64,000 nucleotides of DNA from JBGPHT01 sp041484525 (GTDB lineage: Bacteria > Acidobacteriota > Terriglobia > Bryobacterales > Bryobacteraceae). Numbering within the stretch: the stretch's first letter is position 1; every line of letters begins with the position of its first letter. Both the position numbers and the translations under genes were made by a program. Where the stretch lies: the NCBI GenBank assembly GCA_041484525.1, contig JBGPHT010000008.1:27600-91599 (forward strand). The letters are read 5' to 3'. The notes under the pieces were generated by a model, which searched no databases, was not told the origin of the DNA, and was given only the letters and a program-made list of their open reading frames with translations. Below are positions 37,836-46,383 of this stretch, in pieces.

Positions 37836-37886
37836 CCTCCGTTCCGGCCCGTACTCGCGGGAATCGGACCGGTCGGATTTCGCAAC

Positions 37887-38963
37887 ATGATAATATCTGC
37901 CTTGGCAGGAAACGATCAAAATCAGGGCCCGCTCGCTACTCTGTCCTTGTCCTTCACCACGCGCGCTGACATTAAGCGTATTGAGTTGGACTACCGCCAA
38001 GGCAGGCTGGATTGCCGCCGCGCCTTCGCCGGCATACTCGATTCGATTGCGGGGAGCGTCGCAGGCAAGATCCCCTACCACCAGTTCGAGGTGGCCCTCC
38101 AGGACGTGATTCCCGCGGAGGCATTCCGGGGCGCGGTCGCTGCGGGCATCATTGATGCCCACCATTTCGATGCCAAACCATCGGCTTTCCCGAGATTAAC
38201 GCTGCCGTTGCTCGACCGACTGCAACACCAATACGAGCGGCTCTTCCAAATCATCTACTTGTGCGATCTGGCGAAGCACCCCGAAACGGCCGAGGTGTTC
38301 ATCGCGCGAGATCTCACCATGCCTGAGGTGAGGAACGACCTTCTTGCGTTGCTGGTGAAAGTGGACCAGGAGATCGACGCAAATACATATCTACCGTTCT
38401 CGCAGGGCACGGCCGAAGCGTCCAGTAATCCAGGCGGGTTGTCCTGGTCGATGGTTGGGCCTGATCCCAAGGGGCCTACGGCACAGCCTCTCGACCGGCT
38501 GCGGGAAATCCATGCGCGGCTGGGCCGAAGTTGGGATGACACTGAGGCGCACCTATGGTTGTTGTCGGACAAACTCAAGCTCGCCGATCTGATCCGCGAG
38601 AAGGCTCTGGAGTGGTCTGAGCGGGAACTTGTGCGGCTCGCGGCGGAAGAGACTCAGGACGGATCGCCAACATCTCCGGACACCGCCCCGTCGCAATCGG
38701 AACCGCGGCGCAAGCCTGGCCCAAAGCCCAATCTGGAAGTCGGGCGCCAGCTCGCCGCAATCGTTCAGGCGCACGCCGACTGGAAAGCCGACTTGGACGA
38801 CGTGTGCGAGGAACTGGATGAGGCCGGTGTAACGGCTCCGAAGCGGCGTGACGGCCGCCGCTATCGAGGGTGGCTGGACGCGCTCGACATTGGCGACAGC
38901 AGCGCCCGTGACCGGGTCATCAAGGCCATCGAGTATCATCTGAAAAAGCCGCGCCAGGAATAA
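37887..38963 (+). CDS. Hypothetical protein, 358 aa
   Basis: No family is recognised. The N-terminal 200 residues are mainly helical; the middle holds a low-complexity linker (residues about 258-285, many Ser, Pro and Asp) and a basic patch RRKPGPKPNLEVGRQ. The C-terminal 75 residues (WKADLDDVCEELDEAGVTAP; RYRGWLDALDIGDSSARDRV) look like a small DNA-binding helical domain, as often seen in plasmid and phage proteins. It stands between DUF3489 copy A and the small HTH gene, on the same strand. A start at a later ATG cannot be excluded. Confidence 0.65.
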   Translation: MIISALAGNDQNQGPLATLSLSFTTRADIKRIELDYRQGRLDCRRAFAGILDSIAGSVAGKIPYHQFEVALQDVIPAEAFRGAVAAGIIDAHHFDAKPSAFPRLTLPLLDRLQHQYERLFQIIYLCDLAKHPETAEVFIARDLTMPEVRNDLLALLVKVDQEIDANTYLPFSQGTAEASSNPGGLSWSMVGPDPKGPTAQPLDRLREIHARLGRSWDDTEAHLWLLSDKLKLADLIREKALEWSERELVRLAAEETQDGSPTSPDTAPSQSEPRRKPGPKPNLEVGRQLAAIVQAHADWKADLDDVCEELDEAGVTAPKRRDGRRYRGWLDALDIGDSSARDRVIKAIEYHLKKPRQE

Positions 38964-39181
38964 CTCGAAGCCTCGACCCGCCCGCGATACGCGCGACCTT
39001 TCCGCGACAATTCAACTTTCTCGGGACTGTCGCGGAATCGTCGCGGGAGTTCCGCTGCCTCGCGCCCACACGGCGTTTCGGTTAGTCTCACCGTTTCAGC
39101 AGCTTTCTGCCCGCATTGCGGTGCTCATTGCCCGACTATTCGCCTTAGATCAGCATCGAGGCTAGGAGCGACAACGGGCGC

Positions 39182-39406
39182 ATGCAAGCACAGCAGAGAA
39201 CGGAACGGCAACCAGGCCCGCCCCGGTTTGTTGACGAACGGGCACTCGCGGCGATGACGGGCCTAAAGGTGAAGACGCTGCGACGGTGGCGGGTATTTGG
39301 CAAAGGACCGCGCTTTCACAAACTCGGCGGCTCAGTCCGGTATGAATTGCGCGACATCGAGGCATGGCTGGAATCCTGCCCGGTGGGAGGCGGCGCGACG
39401 GAATGA
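39182..39406 (+). CDS. Excisionase-like HTH protein (MerR/AlpA type), 74 aa
   Basis: The core FVDERALAAMTGLKVKTLRR followed by WRVFGKGPRFHKLGGSVRYE and LRDIEAWLES is the classic helix-turn-helix_17 layout of AlpA/excisionase proteins. Such proteins bend or bind DNA at recombination sites or activate an integrase or replication gene. It precedes the primase/helicase gene by 88 bases and may regulate it. Confidence 0.82.
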   Translation: MQAQQRTERQPGPPRFVDERALAAMTGLKVKTLRRWRVFGKGPRFHKLGGSVRYELRDIEAWLESCPVGGGATE

Positions 39407-39494
39407 AACGTCCGCCCGTGTCCCGGTCCAACTCTTGTGAGTCTAGTCCCACAAAGCGCCGCACACGGAAGCGGATCGCCGGAGCGCTACCACG

Positions 39495-42016
39495 ATGAGC
39501 AAGGCTCACAGCGATTCGATTACTTTCACCCCGTCGGAGGTGGCGGAATACTTCCGGGCTCGGGTGCCGGATCTTCGGCAGACCTCCGCGAAGGAGTGGC
39601 GCGGCGGATGTCCCGGGCACAAGGGTAAGGATCCGAATTTCACCGTGGAGGCGGCAACCGGATTGTGCCGGTGTTTTTCCACGTGCGACCGAGGCTGGGA
39701 CATTATCGGGTTGGAGCGGGAGTTGACGGGCGCGGGATTCATCGAGGCACGCGACGAGGTATTCCGGCTCGTCGGCCGCACCGTGCCTCGGAGCGGGAGT
39801 TCAAATGGTCACCGCGGATCACCCAGCTTACCAGGTGCATGGCGCGAGATCGCCCGCTATCCATATCACAACGCCGCTGGCACGCTGATTTTCGAAGTCG
39901 TCCGATATCTAAAGCCGGACGGCAAGAAGGCATTCGTTCAGTGCCGCCCCAGCGGCGTCGAAGCGGCTGGCACAACGGACTCTGGAATTCGCGGTGGCGT
40001 TCCGACCGGTGGCATTGTCAACAGCCTCGACGCCGGGATGTACATCCAGGATCCGAAGAAGTCGGCGCGTGCCGGTCGCACGGTGTGGGTGGAGACCCAG
40101 CACACCCATGACGGCGCCTACTATCAGTTCAGCGAATGCCCGCGGGCGCCGTATCGGCTGCCAAAAGTTTTGGAGTCGGAGACTGTCTTCCTTCCCGAAG
40201 GCGAGAAGGATGTTCAAACGCTGGAGTCATGGAAGCTTACGGCATCCTGCAATCCCGGTGGCGCCGGCACCGGTTGGCGCGACGAATACACGCCGCACTT
40301 TCGTGGGCGGCATTGCATCATCCTGCCCGATAACGACAAGCCCGGGTACCGCCATGCTGTCCTGGTTGCGGAGGCGCTGCTGCCCGTGGCCGCCTCGGTA
40401 AAGATCGTGGAATTGCCCGTCGGCGAGAAGGGCGACGTGACCGACTGGGCCGAGGCCGGCGGCAGCCGCGAACAATTCCTAGAGTTTGTTTCACAGGCTG
40501 CTCCGATCGATAGTGCGACCTTGGCGGCGTTGTGGGACCGCTGGGGACTCCGGGGCGATACCAGCGCGGCGGGGGAGTGGCCGGAGCCGGAACCGATACT
40601 CGGCACGTTGCCCGACGTGGAGCAATTCGATCCGGAATTGCTGCCCGAGGCGCTCCGTGCCTGGGTAACCGACATTGCCGACCGCCTCCAGATTCCGGTG
40701 GACTTCCCGGCGGCGACCGCGATTATCGAGTTGGCCGGCGCCATCGGCAGGCGCGCAGTGATCCAGCCGAAGCGGTTTGACGACTGGGAGGTTGTGCCGA
40801 ATTTGTGGGGCGGCATCGTCGGCCGGCCTGGGTTAATGAAGAGCCCGTGCATCCGGAGCGTTTTCCGTCCGCTGCGCAAGATTGAGGCCACCTCTATAGA
40901 TGTCCACAAGACCGTAGTTCAAGAGTTCGAGCGGGATCTCGCCGCTCATGAAATTCGCAAGAACGCCTGGAAAGCACGTGCCACGCAATCCGCCAAGAAG
41001 GGAGGATCGTTCGATCGCTTCGAAGAGCAGGAACCCAAGCGACCACCGCAAGACAGGTTCATCATCAACGACGCCACGATCGAAAAGCTGCACGCCATTC
41101 TGGAGGAGAATCCGCAGGGCATCCTGTACCTCCGCGACGAGTTGGTAGGTTGGCTGGCGACGTTGGACTCCGAGGGTCGGGAGCGCGAGCGGCCGTTTTT
41201 CCTGGAGGCCTGGAACGGCGACGGCGGGTACGTGATGGACCGTATTGGACGTGGCTCGGTTCGCGTGGACAACTTGTGCATCTCGCTGTTCGGCGGGCTG
41301 CAACCGGCAAAGCTGCAGGCGTACCTGCTGGATGCGGTGTCGGGTGGCAACAACGATGACGGTCTGGCGCAGCGGCTTCAGGTGCTGGTATGGCCTGACG
41401 CGTCTCCGGAATGGGAAGACATCGACCGGCTACCGGATTCGGCCGCGGAGCAGGCCGTGGATTCGGTCATGCAGTCCATCGTGAAGATCTCGCCGGCCGA
41501 ACCTTTGCGCTTCCGCTTCAATACGGAGGCCCAGGAATTATTCAGCGTCTGGCGGAAGGAACTCGAGGTGCGGCTCCGCAAGGGGAATCTTTCGCCGGCC
41601 ATGGAATCGCACTTGGCGAAGTACCGCAGCCTGATGCCTTCGCTGGCGGTGATCACGCACATGGCCGACGGCAACTTTCAGCCGGAGATATCCCTGCTTC
41701 AGGCACAGCGGCGGACTGGTGTGTCTATCTGGAATCCCACGCGCGGCGGGCCTACGCCTGCGTGGCGTCCCATTCCCGCAAGTCGGCGGCGAGCCTCGGC
41801 GAGAAGATCCGCGCCGGTGCGTTGGGAGTCAAGTTCTCCGTCCGCGAGGTGTACCGCAATGGATGGGAAGGGCTGGAGACGCCGGAGTCGGCGCGCACAG
41901 CGATCGAACAATTGGAGGAGGACGGGTGGATCAGGAAAGCCGCCGCACCATCTCGTGGCAAAGGCGGGCGGCCATCGGAACAGTTCGACGTGAATCCGGC
42001 GGTGTTCCATGGGTGA
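39495..42016 (+). pseudogene. Primase-helicase (CHC2/Toprim + DUF3987), frameshifted near its 3' end
   Basis: The N-terminus has a zinc motif (C-P-G-H near residue 39 and C-R-C-F-S-T-C near 58) and a Toprim-like core with EGEKD near 235 and DNDKPG near 280, as in DnaG-type primases. A DUF3987 helicase-like domain follows, with the P-loop variant GRPGLMKS near 443 and LYLRDELVGWLATLDSEGRE near 540. Upstream the frame starts at 39495; near 41700-41710 it must slip by one base (a net loss of one base) to continue into YLESHARRAYACVASHSRKS and end at 42016. Without the slip the ORF runs 80 residues of unrelated Arg-rich sequence to 41993. No slippery heptamer was found. Confidence 0.82.
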
Positions 42017-42449
42017 CCCGGGGCGATGGCGGAAGTGGAAACCAAGCGGCGCTGGGCGGGCTATACCCGTCAAAGGTTCCGACGGCGGGGGTTTTGTCAG
42101 TTTTGTCAGTTCCCCCGCGACAGGACTGCTGGATGCCGCGGCAACCTCGTCCGATACGGCGCTCTCTCCGCAAGTTACTGAAACCAAGCAAACGGCGCGT
42201 GGCAACTTTCATGACTGGTGCGGTCAGGAAGTCGGCCCAGGAGGTTTTGGCGGTTTTGTCAGTTTTGTCAGTGGGGGCACGTCTGCAAACACACAAGCCA
42301 AGCTCCGCTGGATGTCTTGGGCTGAATGGAAGGCCGAGAGCCTGAACCGTCTGTTCCGGGACCAGGGCGTCACCGGAAGACCAGGCCGGATCACCGCCGC
42401 GACGGTACTCCATGGCGAGCAGAAAAGAAGAGAACAACTCCTGAAATAA
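42009..42449 (+). CDS. Repeat-containing hypothetical protein, 146 aa
   Basis: It starts 8 bases before the end of the primase-helicase frame. The sequence contains GGGFVSFVSSPATG and GGFGGFVSFVSGGTS, each FVS tripeptide being encoded by the 9-base word TTTTGTCAG. The C-terminus (KAESLNRLFRDQGVTGRPGR, then ITAATVLHGEQKRREQ) looks like a real folded end. Proteins of this make-up often follow DUF3987 genes in mobile elements, and their repeats may exist for the DNA rather than for the protein. Function unknown. Confidence 0.55.
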   Translation: MGDPGRWRKWKPSGAGRAIPVKGSDGGGFVSFVSSPATGLLDAAATSSDTALSPQVTETKQTARGNFHDWCGQEVGPGGFGGFVSFVSGGTSANTQAKLRWMSWAEWKAESLNRLFRDQGVTGRPGRITAATVLHGEQKRREQLLK

Positions 42450-42702
42450 GATGTTTTTCCACACTCTATTTTCGCTTTTTCTTCTTATTCTATCCCTTCT
42501 TTCTTTTCTGTTAGGAGTGGCAGAAGCCGGGTATGCCGCTCCACGAATGGACCCCGGTGACAAAACCGCCAAAACTGACAAAACCTCCCGCGGCGAGTCG
42601 GGTGCCAAGGTGTGGCCCAACAAATCAACAACATACGGGGCATGCCTCCAGGACGCGGTTCTGGCGGACCCTGTCGAAACCGAACTGACAAAACTGACAA
42701 AA
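42092..42702. repeat. Iteron-like 9-bp words (TTTTGTCAG) in mirror arrangement around an AT-rich tract
   Basis: Forward words: 42092-42100, 42101-42109, 42245-42253 (variant TTTTGGCGG), 42254-42262 and 42263-42271. Reverse words (CTGACAAAA): 42557-42565 (GTGACAAAA), 42566-42574 (CCGCCAAAA), 42575-42583, 42685-42693 and 42694-42702. All within a cluster are spaced exactly 9 bases. The first forward pair is also bracketed by a GCGGGGG/CCCCCGC stem (42085-42091 and 42112-42118). Between the two orientations lies a tract at 42444-42513 that is about 70 percent A+T in a GC-rich region. The layout resembles a plasmid-type replication origin. Confidence 0.8.
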
Positions 42703-42757
42703 CCCACTCGATGGCATCGCCGGGAGTTTGGCTGCCACAGGTTAGAGAGGAATCACT

Positions 42758-43231
42758 ATGAACAGAACGTACCTTACCATCATGACCTTCGACGACCACC
42801 GCGCCGCCGCGCACGAGTGGTCCACGGTCCACCGATCGGTGGCCGAGTTCGAGAACGCCATCTTCAAAACTCTTAAAGATGGACGCCGTGCCGACCGATC
42901 GGCAGCGGAGGTTTGCTGTCGGATCCCGGACACCGTGAAGCGCATCCATAAAGCCCTCGACAGAATTCAGGCCGGCATGAGAGCACGCCGCTTCCTGGAC
43001 ATCATCCGGCTGCGCAGGCATCTCCCGGTTCGGATTATGGATGACGCGATCCGCGTCCTCCACCAGTTCCAATTCTTGCGCTGTCAGATGGAAGATCTTC
43101 AATTCCACTCGTTGCGAGGTCGCGGCATCCCTTGGGTGAATTGCTGGCTCGGATCGTTCAACTATTTTGATGGCGGTGCGGTGGGCAGCCCGGATATGGG
43201 CAACACGGCTTTGGAGTTGGAGGTGAACTGA
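42758..43231 (+). CDS. Duplicated-pair protein 1, copy 1 (157 aa)
   Basis: No family is recognised. The sequence starts MNRTYLTIMTFDDHRAAAHE and includes VKRIHKALDRIQAGMRARRF, a helical region, then the diagnostic LPVRIMDDAIRVLHQFQFLR and a C-terminal WVNCWLGSFNYFDG. A clear paralogue lies at 44018-44626 (VDDHRAAASELATVHRAVDE; LSVRIMDDAIRVLHLIQIVR; RVNCWHGQPYHFD). It sits 2 bases before its partner gene, so the two form a pair. Confidence 0.68.
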   Translation: MNRTYLTIMTFDDHRAAAHEWSTVHRSVAEFENAIFKTLKDGRRADRSAAEVCCRIPDTVKRIHKALDRIQAGMRARRFLDIIRLRRHLPVRIMDDAIRVLHQFQFLRCQMEDLQFHSLRGRGIPWVNCWLGSFNYFDGGAVGSPDMGNTALELEVN

Positions 43232-43233
43232 AT

Positions 43234-44028
43234 ATGGATTACAAAGCGATCTACATGGCGAGCGGACGCCGAAGGGATGAACTGGCCGAGAGGGATTGGG
43301 AGGCCAACGACCCGGACGGGTTCCAGAAGCTCGAACCCGAGCAGCAGACCGCCCTGGTGGACTGGATCCGCGCCGTGCTCGCGCCTGCCAAGACCGTGTT
43401 CCGGCGTAATAGCTACGGCATGAAACACGACTTCGATCGCGAGCCGGACGGGTTCTACGTCTACAACGGCGCGTTCAAGGGCGCCATGCTGGCGGCGGGC
43501 TTCCGTCCGGTCGATGAGAGCGATCTGAACTGGCGATTCCGCGTAAAACCGGCTCAGGAACTGGCGCGCTGGGAGCAGCGGCAGCGGGGAGTGTACGGTC
43601 GCGGATGGCTGGTCCGAAACCGATGGCGCGAGAAGGGTTACGAGGTCATCGAGGAGACGCAATGCCGGCGAGCGCAGGAGCACAGCCTGGCGTGCCGGCG
43701 GGAGCATCGTCCCAGAGTGGTGGTGCTTCGGGCCAAGTACGTGGCGGAGGTCGTTCTGGATACGGAACCCGCTGGCCATCGGCTGACCCGAGAGGGGGTT
43801 GCGGCGGTGCTGGCTGTCTTCGCCGAATTCGATCCGAAGGGCCGCCACTCGTACGTCGTCAACGAGCAACTGGCCGTCATCCGGCGCGTGCCCGCGTGGC
43901 GCGCCGAGGAGGTGGCGTCGGCATTACTGAAGGTCGCGCAGGGTTGTGCGGCTGCTGCATCGAACGGGGCATCCGCCTCCGCCATCGATTCCGAAAAGAG
44001 AGGAGAACAAGCACTGTATGAGAGGTAG
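43234..44028 (+). CDS. Duplicated-pair protein 2, copy 1 (264 aa)
   Basis: No family is recognised. The shared core is FRRNSYGMKHDFDREPDGFY then VYNGAFKGAMLAAGFRPVDE and LNWRFRVKP; the paralogue at 44623-45072 has the same core with MKHDFEREPEGFYVTNGMFK. This copy carries about 120 extra C-terminal residues, ending in an Ala/Ser-rich tail. The core's conserved HDF, ReP, GFY and Asn residues suggest a compact alpha/beta domain. It follows the 157-aa gene by 2 bases. Confidence 0.68.
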   Translation: MDYKAIYMASGRRRDELAERDWEANDPDGFQKLEPEQQTALVDWIRAVLAPAKTVFRRNSYGMKHDFDREPDGFYVYNGAFKGAMLAAGFRPVDESDLNWRFRVKPAQELARWEQRQRGVYGRGWLVRNRWREKGYEVIEETQCRRAQEHSLACRREHRPRVVVLRAKYVAEVVLDTEPAGHRLTREGVAAVLAVFAEFDPKGRHSYVVNEQLAVIRRVPAWRAEEVASALLKVAQGCAAAASNGASASAIDSEKRGEQALYER

Positions 44029-44626
44029 ATTCATGAGCGTCATGACCGTTGACGATCACCGTGCCGCCGCGAGCGAACTGGCCACCGTCCACCGCGCCGT
44101 GGACGAATTCGAACGCGACCACTCCAAAACTTTTGAAGTCGGCCTCCACCTGGAGCCACCCGCAGCGGAGACGAGCAACCGGGTCCGCCGGAACTTGCAG
44201 CGTCTCCGCAAGGCGCTGGACCGGATCCAGATCGGGATGCAGGCCGTTCAGGCTTGCACCTTGCCCGGCGACTACGGACGCTCCGAGTACAACTGGAAGG
44301 CTGCGGAAACGCTCACTCCTGCTGTTGCCCGCCGGCACCCGGCTGAGGTCGTGACGCTCGATGACCACATTGCCGCGGCACTGGCGCTGGGTCCCGCCGA
44401 ACCAGCAATTGACCACTTCCTGGAGATCATCAACCGTCGACGGTATCTTTCCGTTCGCATCATGGATGACGCCATACGTGTCCTCCACCTGATCCAGATT
44501 GTGCGCCTCGAGATGAATGACCTGCAGTTCTACACGTTGTCCGTCCGCGGTACCCCTCGCGTGAATTGCTGGCATGGGCAGCCCTATCATTTCGACCGTA
44601 CGGCACAATCGGGGGTGCATCAATGA
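44018..44626 (+). CDS. Duplicated-pair protein 1, copy 2 (202 aa)
   Basis: Paralogue of the protein at 42758-43231. The ATG at 44018 overlaps the previous stop by 11 bases; an ATG at 44033 is a possible alternative. Compared with copy 1 it has an inserted middle part of about 60 residues (RRHPAEVVTLDDHIAAALAL), which itself looks like a short repeat of the N-terminal TVDDHRAAASELA. Its stop overlaps the next start as ATGA. Confidence 0.66.
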   Translation: MRGRFMSVMTVDDHRAAASELATVHRAVDEFERDHSKTFEVGLHLEPPAAETSNRVRRNLQRLRKALDRIQIGMQAVQACTLPGDYGRSEYNWKAAETLTPAVARRHPAEVVTLDDHIAAALALGPAEPAIDHFLEIINRRRYLSVRIMDDAIRVLHLIQIVRLEMNDLQFYTLSVRGTPRVNCWHGQPYHFDRTAQSGVHQ

Positions 44627-45072
44627 AGGTGGATTACGGCAATAGTCCGGAGTGTCTGAACGATCTCTCCGCCGGGCAGCAGGCAGTCCTGATCAGCTGG
44701 ATTCTGGACGTTCTGGTCCCGGCGGAGAGGGTGTACAAGCCCAACAGCTACATCATGAAGCACGACTTCGAGCGGGAGCCGGAAGGCTTCTACGTGACGA
44801 ACGGAATGTTCAAGGGGGCGATGCTGAAGGCGGGTTTCGCTCCGATGAATCCACGGGAAGTGAACTGGCAATTCCGTGTGAAGCCGACGTGGGAACTGTG
44901 CGCGTGGGAGAGGCGTCTGTTGGGGATCTACAGCCGCCTCCGTTTGATGCGCGATCACTGGCGCGGGAAGGGCTCTGTGGTGGCGATGCGCAACCAGTGT
45001 CGTCGGATTGTTGGAACACGATGCGGCGTGCCGCCGCGAACAGCGGCTGAAACTACCCCGCCGGCCGAGTGA
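44623..45072 (+). CDS. Duplicated-pair protein 2, copy 2 (149 aa)
   Basis: Paralogue of the core of the protein at 43234-44028: VYKPNSYIMKHDFEREPEGF then YVTNGMFKGAMLKAGFAPMN and VNWQFRVKP. It starts at ATG 44623 within the 4-base ATGA overlap, so it is coupled to the 202-aa gene. The long C-terminal part of copy 1 is missing. Function unknown. Confidence 0.66.
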   Translation: MKVDYGNSPECLNDLSAGQQAVLISWILDVLVPAERVYKPNSYIMKHDFEREPEGFYVTNGMFKGAMLKAGFAPMNPREVNWQFRVKPTWELCAWERRLLGIYSRLRLMRDHWRGKGSVVAMRNQCRRIVGTRCGVPPRTAAETTPPAE

Positions 45073-45364
45073 AGTTGTCACCTGCCCGAATCAAAATTAT
45101 CCGCAACCGTATGAATCGGCATCGCTTACACGGCCACGCAATGGGTGACCACCTGCGCTGACCACCTGAAATATTCACTCTAAGTAGCCACTTTGCGGAG
45201 CCAGACCACCCGCCGCAAAAAGTGGAAAGCCAGGTCCCTGAATCTGCCCCCCCGACGGCGTCTGACGCGGTAGATTGGCACCCGTTCGCGCCGTGGCGCG
45301 CCGTGTTGCGGTGTTCCTCTCCCAGCCGCCTTGGGGCGTGCTTGGCCGCCCCCACTGCCTGGCA

Positions 45365-45583
45365 TCACGCAGTGCTCGCTTTGCGCCATCTGGCCAAGGA
45401 TGCGCGTGCTTCTCGAACCGCGCCGTCACACGCGCCTCGGGAGGTTAGATAGGCCACCAGGTGTCCCCGCGTCTCAAAGCCGGCCTGGATGCGGCGGTCG
45501 TCCTCTGCATCGCGCGCCAGGTCGCCGACCGGGGTATTCCTTTTTCGTTGAGTCATCAACCACTCGGAGTATGTCGCTGTCAT
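45365..45583 (-). CDS. YozE-like SAM-fold protein, 72 aa
   Basis: The sequence YSEWLMTQRKRNTPVGDLAR followed by DAEDDRRIQAGFETRGHLVA and YLTSRGACDGAVREA fits the YozE SAM-like family: an aromatic plus W-L at the start, a P-x-G-D-L-A-x-D block in the middle and a conserved Ser-Arg-Gly-Ala-Cys near the end. Such small helical proteins are common on mobile elements and in Bacillus; their function is not known, DNA or RNA contact has been suggested. It is alone on the minus strand here. Confidence 0.72.
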   Translation of the reverse strand: MTATYSEWLMTQRKRNTPVGDLARDAEDDRRIQAGFETRGHLVAYLTSRGACDGAVREARASLARWRKASTA

Positions 45584-45649
45584 CGCTCGCGGTCCCCCGG
45601 CTCAAGCGTCTACGCTGTCCTGGCCCGCTGTCTGCACGCCACTCAGGGT

Positions 45650-45793
45650 GCGCGAAAAGCGCCAAAAGCGCGGAAAGGGGGTGTGCGTGATGACTTATCG
45701 CGCTTAACGCGCTTACCGCTCCAACGACCCCGCTTACTGTAATTGCTGCCCTTGCCGCATTTACGGGACTTCTAGCGCTTACCGCGCTTACCG
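45650..45793. repeat. Second set of 9-bp words (GCGCNAAAA and CGCTTACCG)
   Basis: Three 9-base words follow one another at 45650-45676 (GCGCGAAAA, GCGCCAAAA, GCGCGGAAA). Then CGCTTAACG and CGCTTACCG lie at 45701-45718, and CGCTTACCG twice at 45776-45793. The second word is close to the reverse complement of a GCGGTAAGC variant, so the clusters are again of opposite polarity. They lie just upstream of cassette copy B and differ in sequence from the TTTTGTCAG set. Confidence 0.65.
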
Positions 45794-45878
45794 CGCGTGG
45801 CTCCGGATCGCCGCCATTGAATCTTTCTTCCGAAAAGTTGAATTTCGGTGTTGCTTTCCGCCGCCACCGAAGTGATGA

Positions 45879-46133
45879 ATGTCTTCGATGCAACGCCCCA
45901 CGAAGACCACCAAGCAAACCGCCGCCGCCTGCTACGCGGAACGCCACACCGAGTGCCAGGACCTGCTGAAGCGCATCGCCAGCCGCCTGGAACAGCACAA
46001 GCAGGACCAGGCGCAGGAACCCGCCAACTGGGGGTACGCCGGCGACCTCGGCCGAGTCACCGAGGAACTCGCCTACGTCCTGGCCAGCCTTGGCGACCGC
46101 AGCGCGGTGGACCAGAAAGGACTGGAGTACTGA
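45879..46133 (+). CDS. Cassette protein 1, copy B (84 aa)
   Basis: Near-identical partner of 36146-36397: PTKTTKQTAAACYAERHTEC, DLLKRIASRLEQHKQDQAQE, LGRVTEELAYVLASLGDRSA. The upstream 45 bases (CGCCGCCACCGAAGTGATGA region) also resemble those of copy A, so the duplicated unit includes the leader. It is followed 2 bases later by cassette protein 2. Confidence 0.74.
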   Translation: MSSMQRPTKTTKQTAAACYAERHTECQDLLKRIASRLEQHKQDQAQEPANWGYAGDLGRVTEELAYVLASLGDRSAVDQKGLEY

Positions 46134-46135
46134 TC

Positions 46136-46369
46136 ATGCAAAAACACAACGTGAACATCGGAACGACCTACATCGTGAAGGTCAGCGGCACGCTGGCCAA
46201 AGTCCGCCTCACCCGCGAACACCCACGCGGCGGGTGGTACGGCACCAACTTGGCGACCGGCCGCGAGATCCGCATCCGGACAGCCGCACGCCTCCGCTCG
46301 GAGGCGAAACGCGCGACGGGAATCAGCTACGACGAGGCGCGCCAGATCGTCGACAAAATCGAATTTTGA
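46136..46369 (+). CDS. Cassette protein 2, copy B (77 aa, short form)
   Basis: The protein is GTTYIVKVSGTLAKVRLTRE, HPRGGWYGTNLATGREIRIR and ends YDEARQIVDKIEF. It equals the first 55 plus last 15 residues of the 170-aa copy A. The beta-rich, Gly-containing core suggests a single small barrel. The next gene starts 14 bases later after AGGAGACCA. Confidence 0.74.
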   Translation: MQKHNVNIGTTYIVKVSGTLAKVRLTREHPRGGWYGTNLATGREIRIRTAARLRSEAKRATGISYDEARQIVDKIEF

Positions 46370-46383
46370 ACAGGAGACCAACC

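Noticed and set aside
42451..42876. Plus-strand frame with a hydrophobic start (141 codons)
   Set aside because: The hydrophobic part is encoded by the AT-rich pyrimidine tract and the rest reads through reverse iterons and the next gene; no ribosome site.
45474..45998. Minus-strand frame of 174 codons with VSAVSA repeats
   Set aside because: It overlaps the YozE-like gene and cassette protein 1 on the other strand and is made mainly of the 9-bp words; kept only as a repeat feature.
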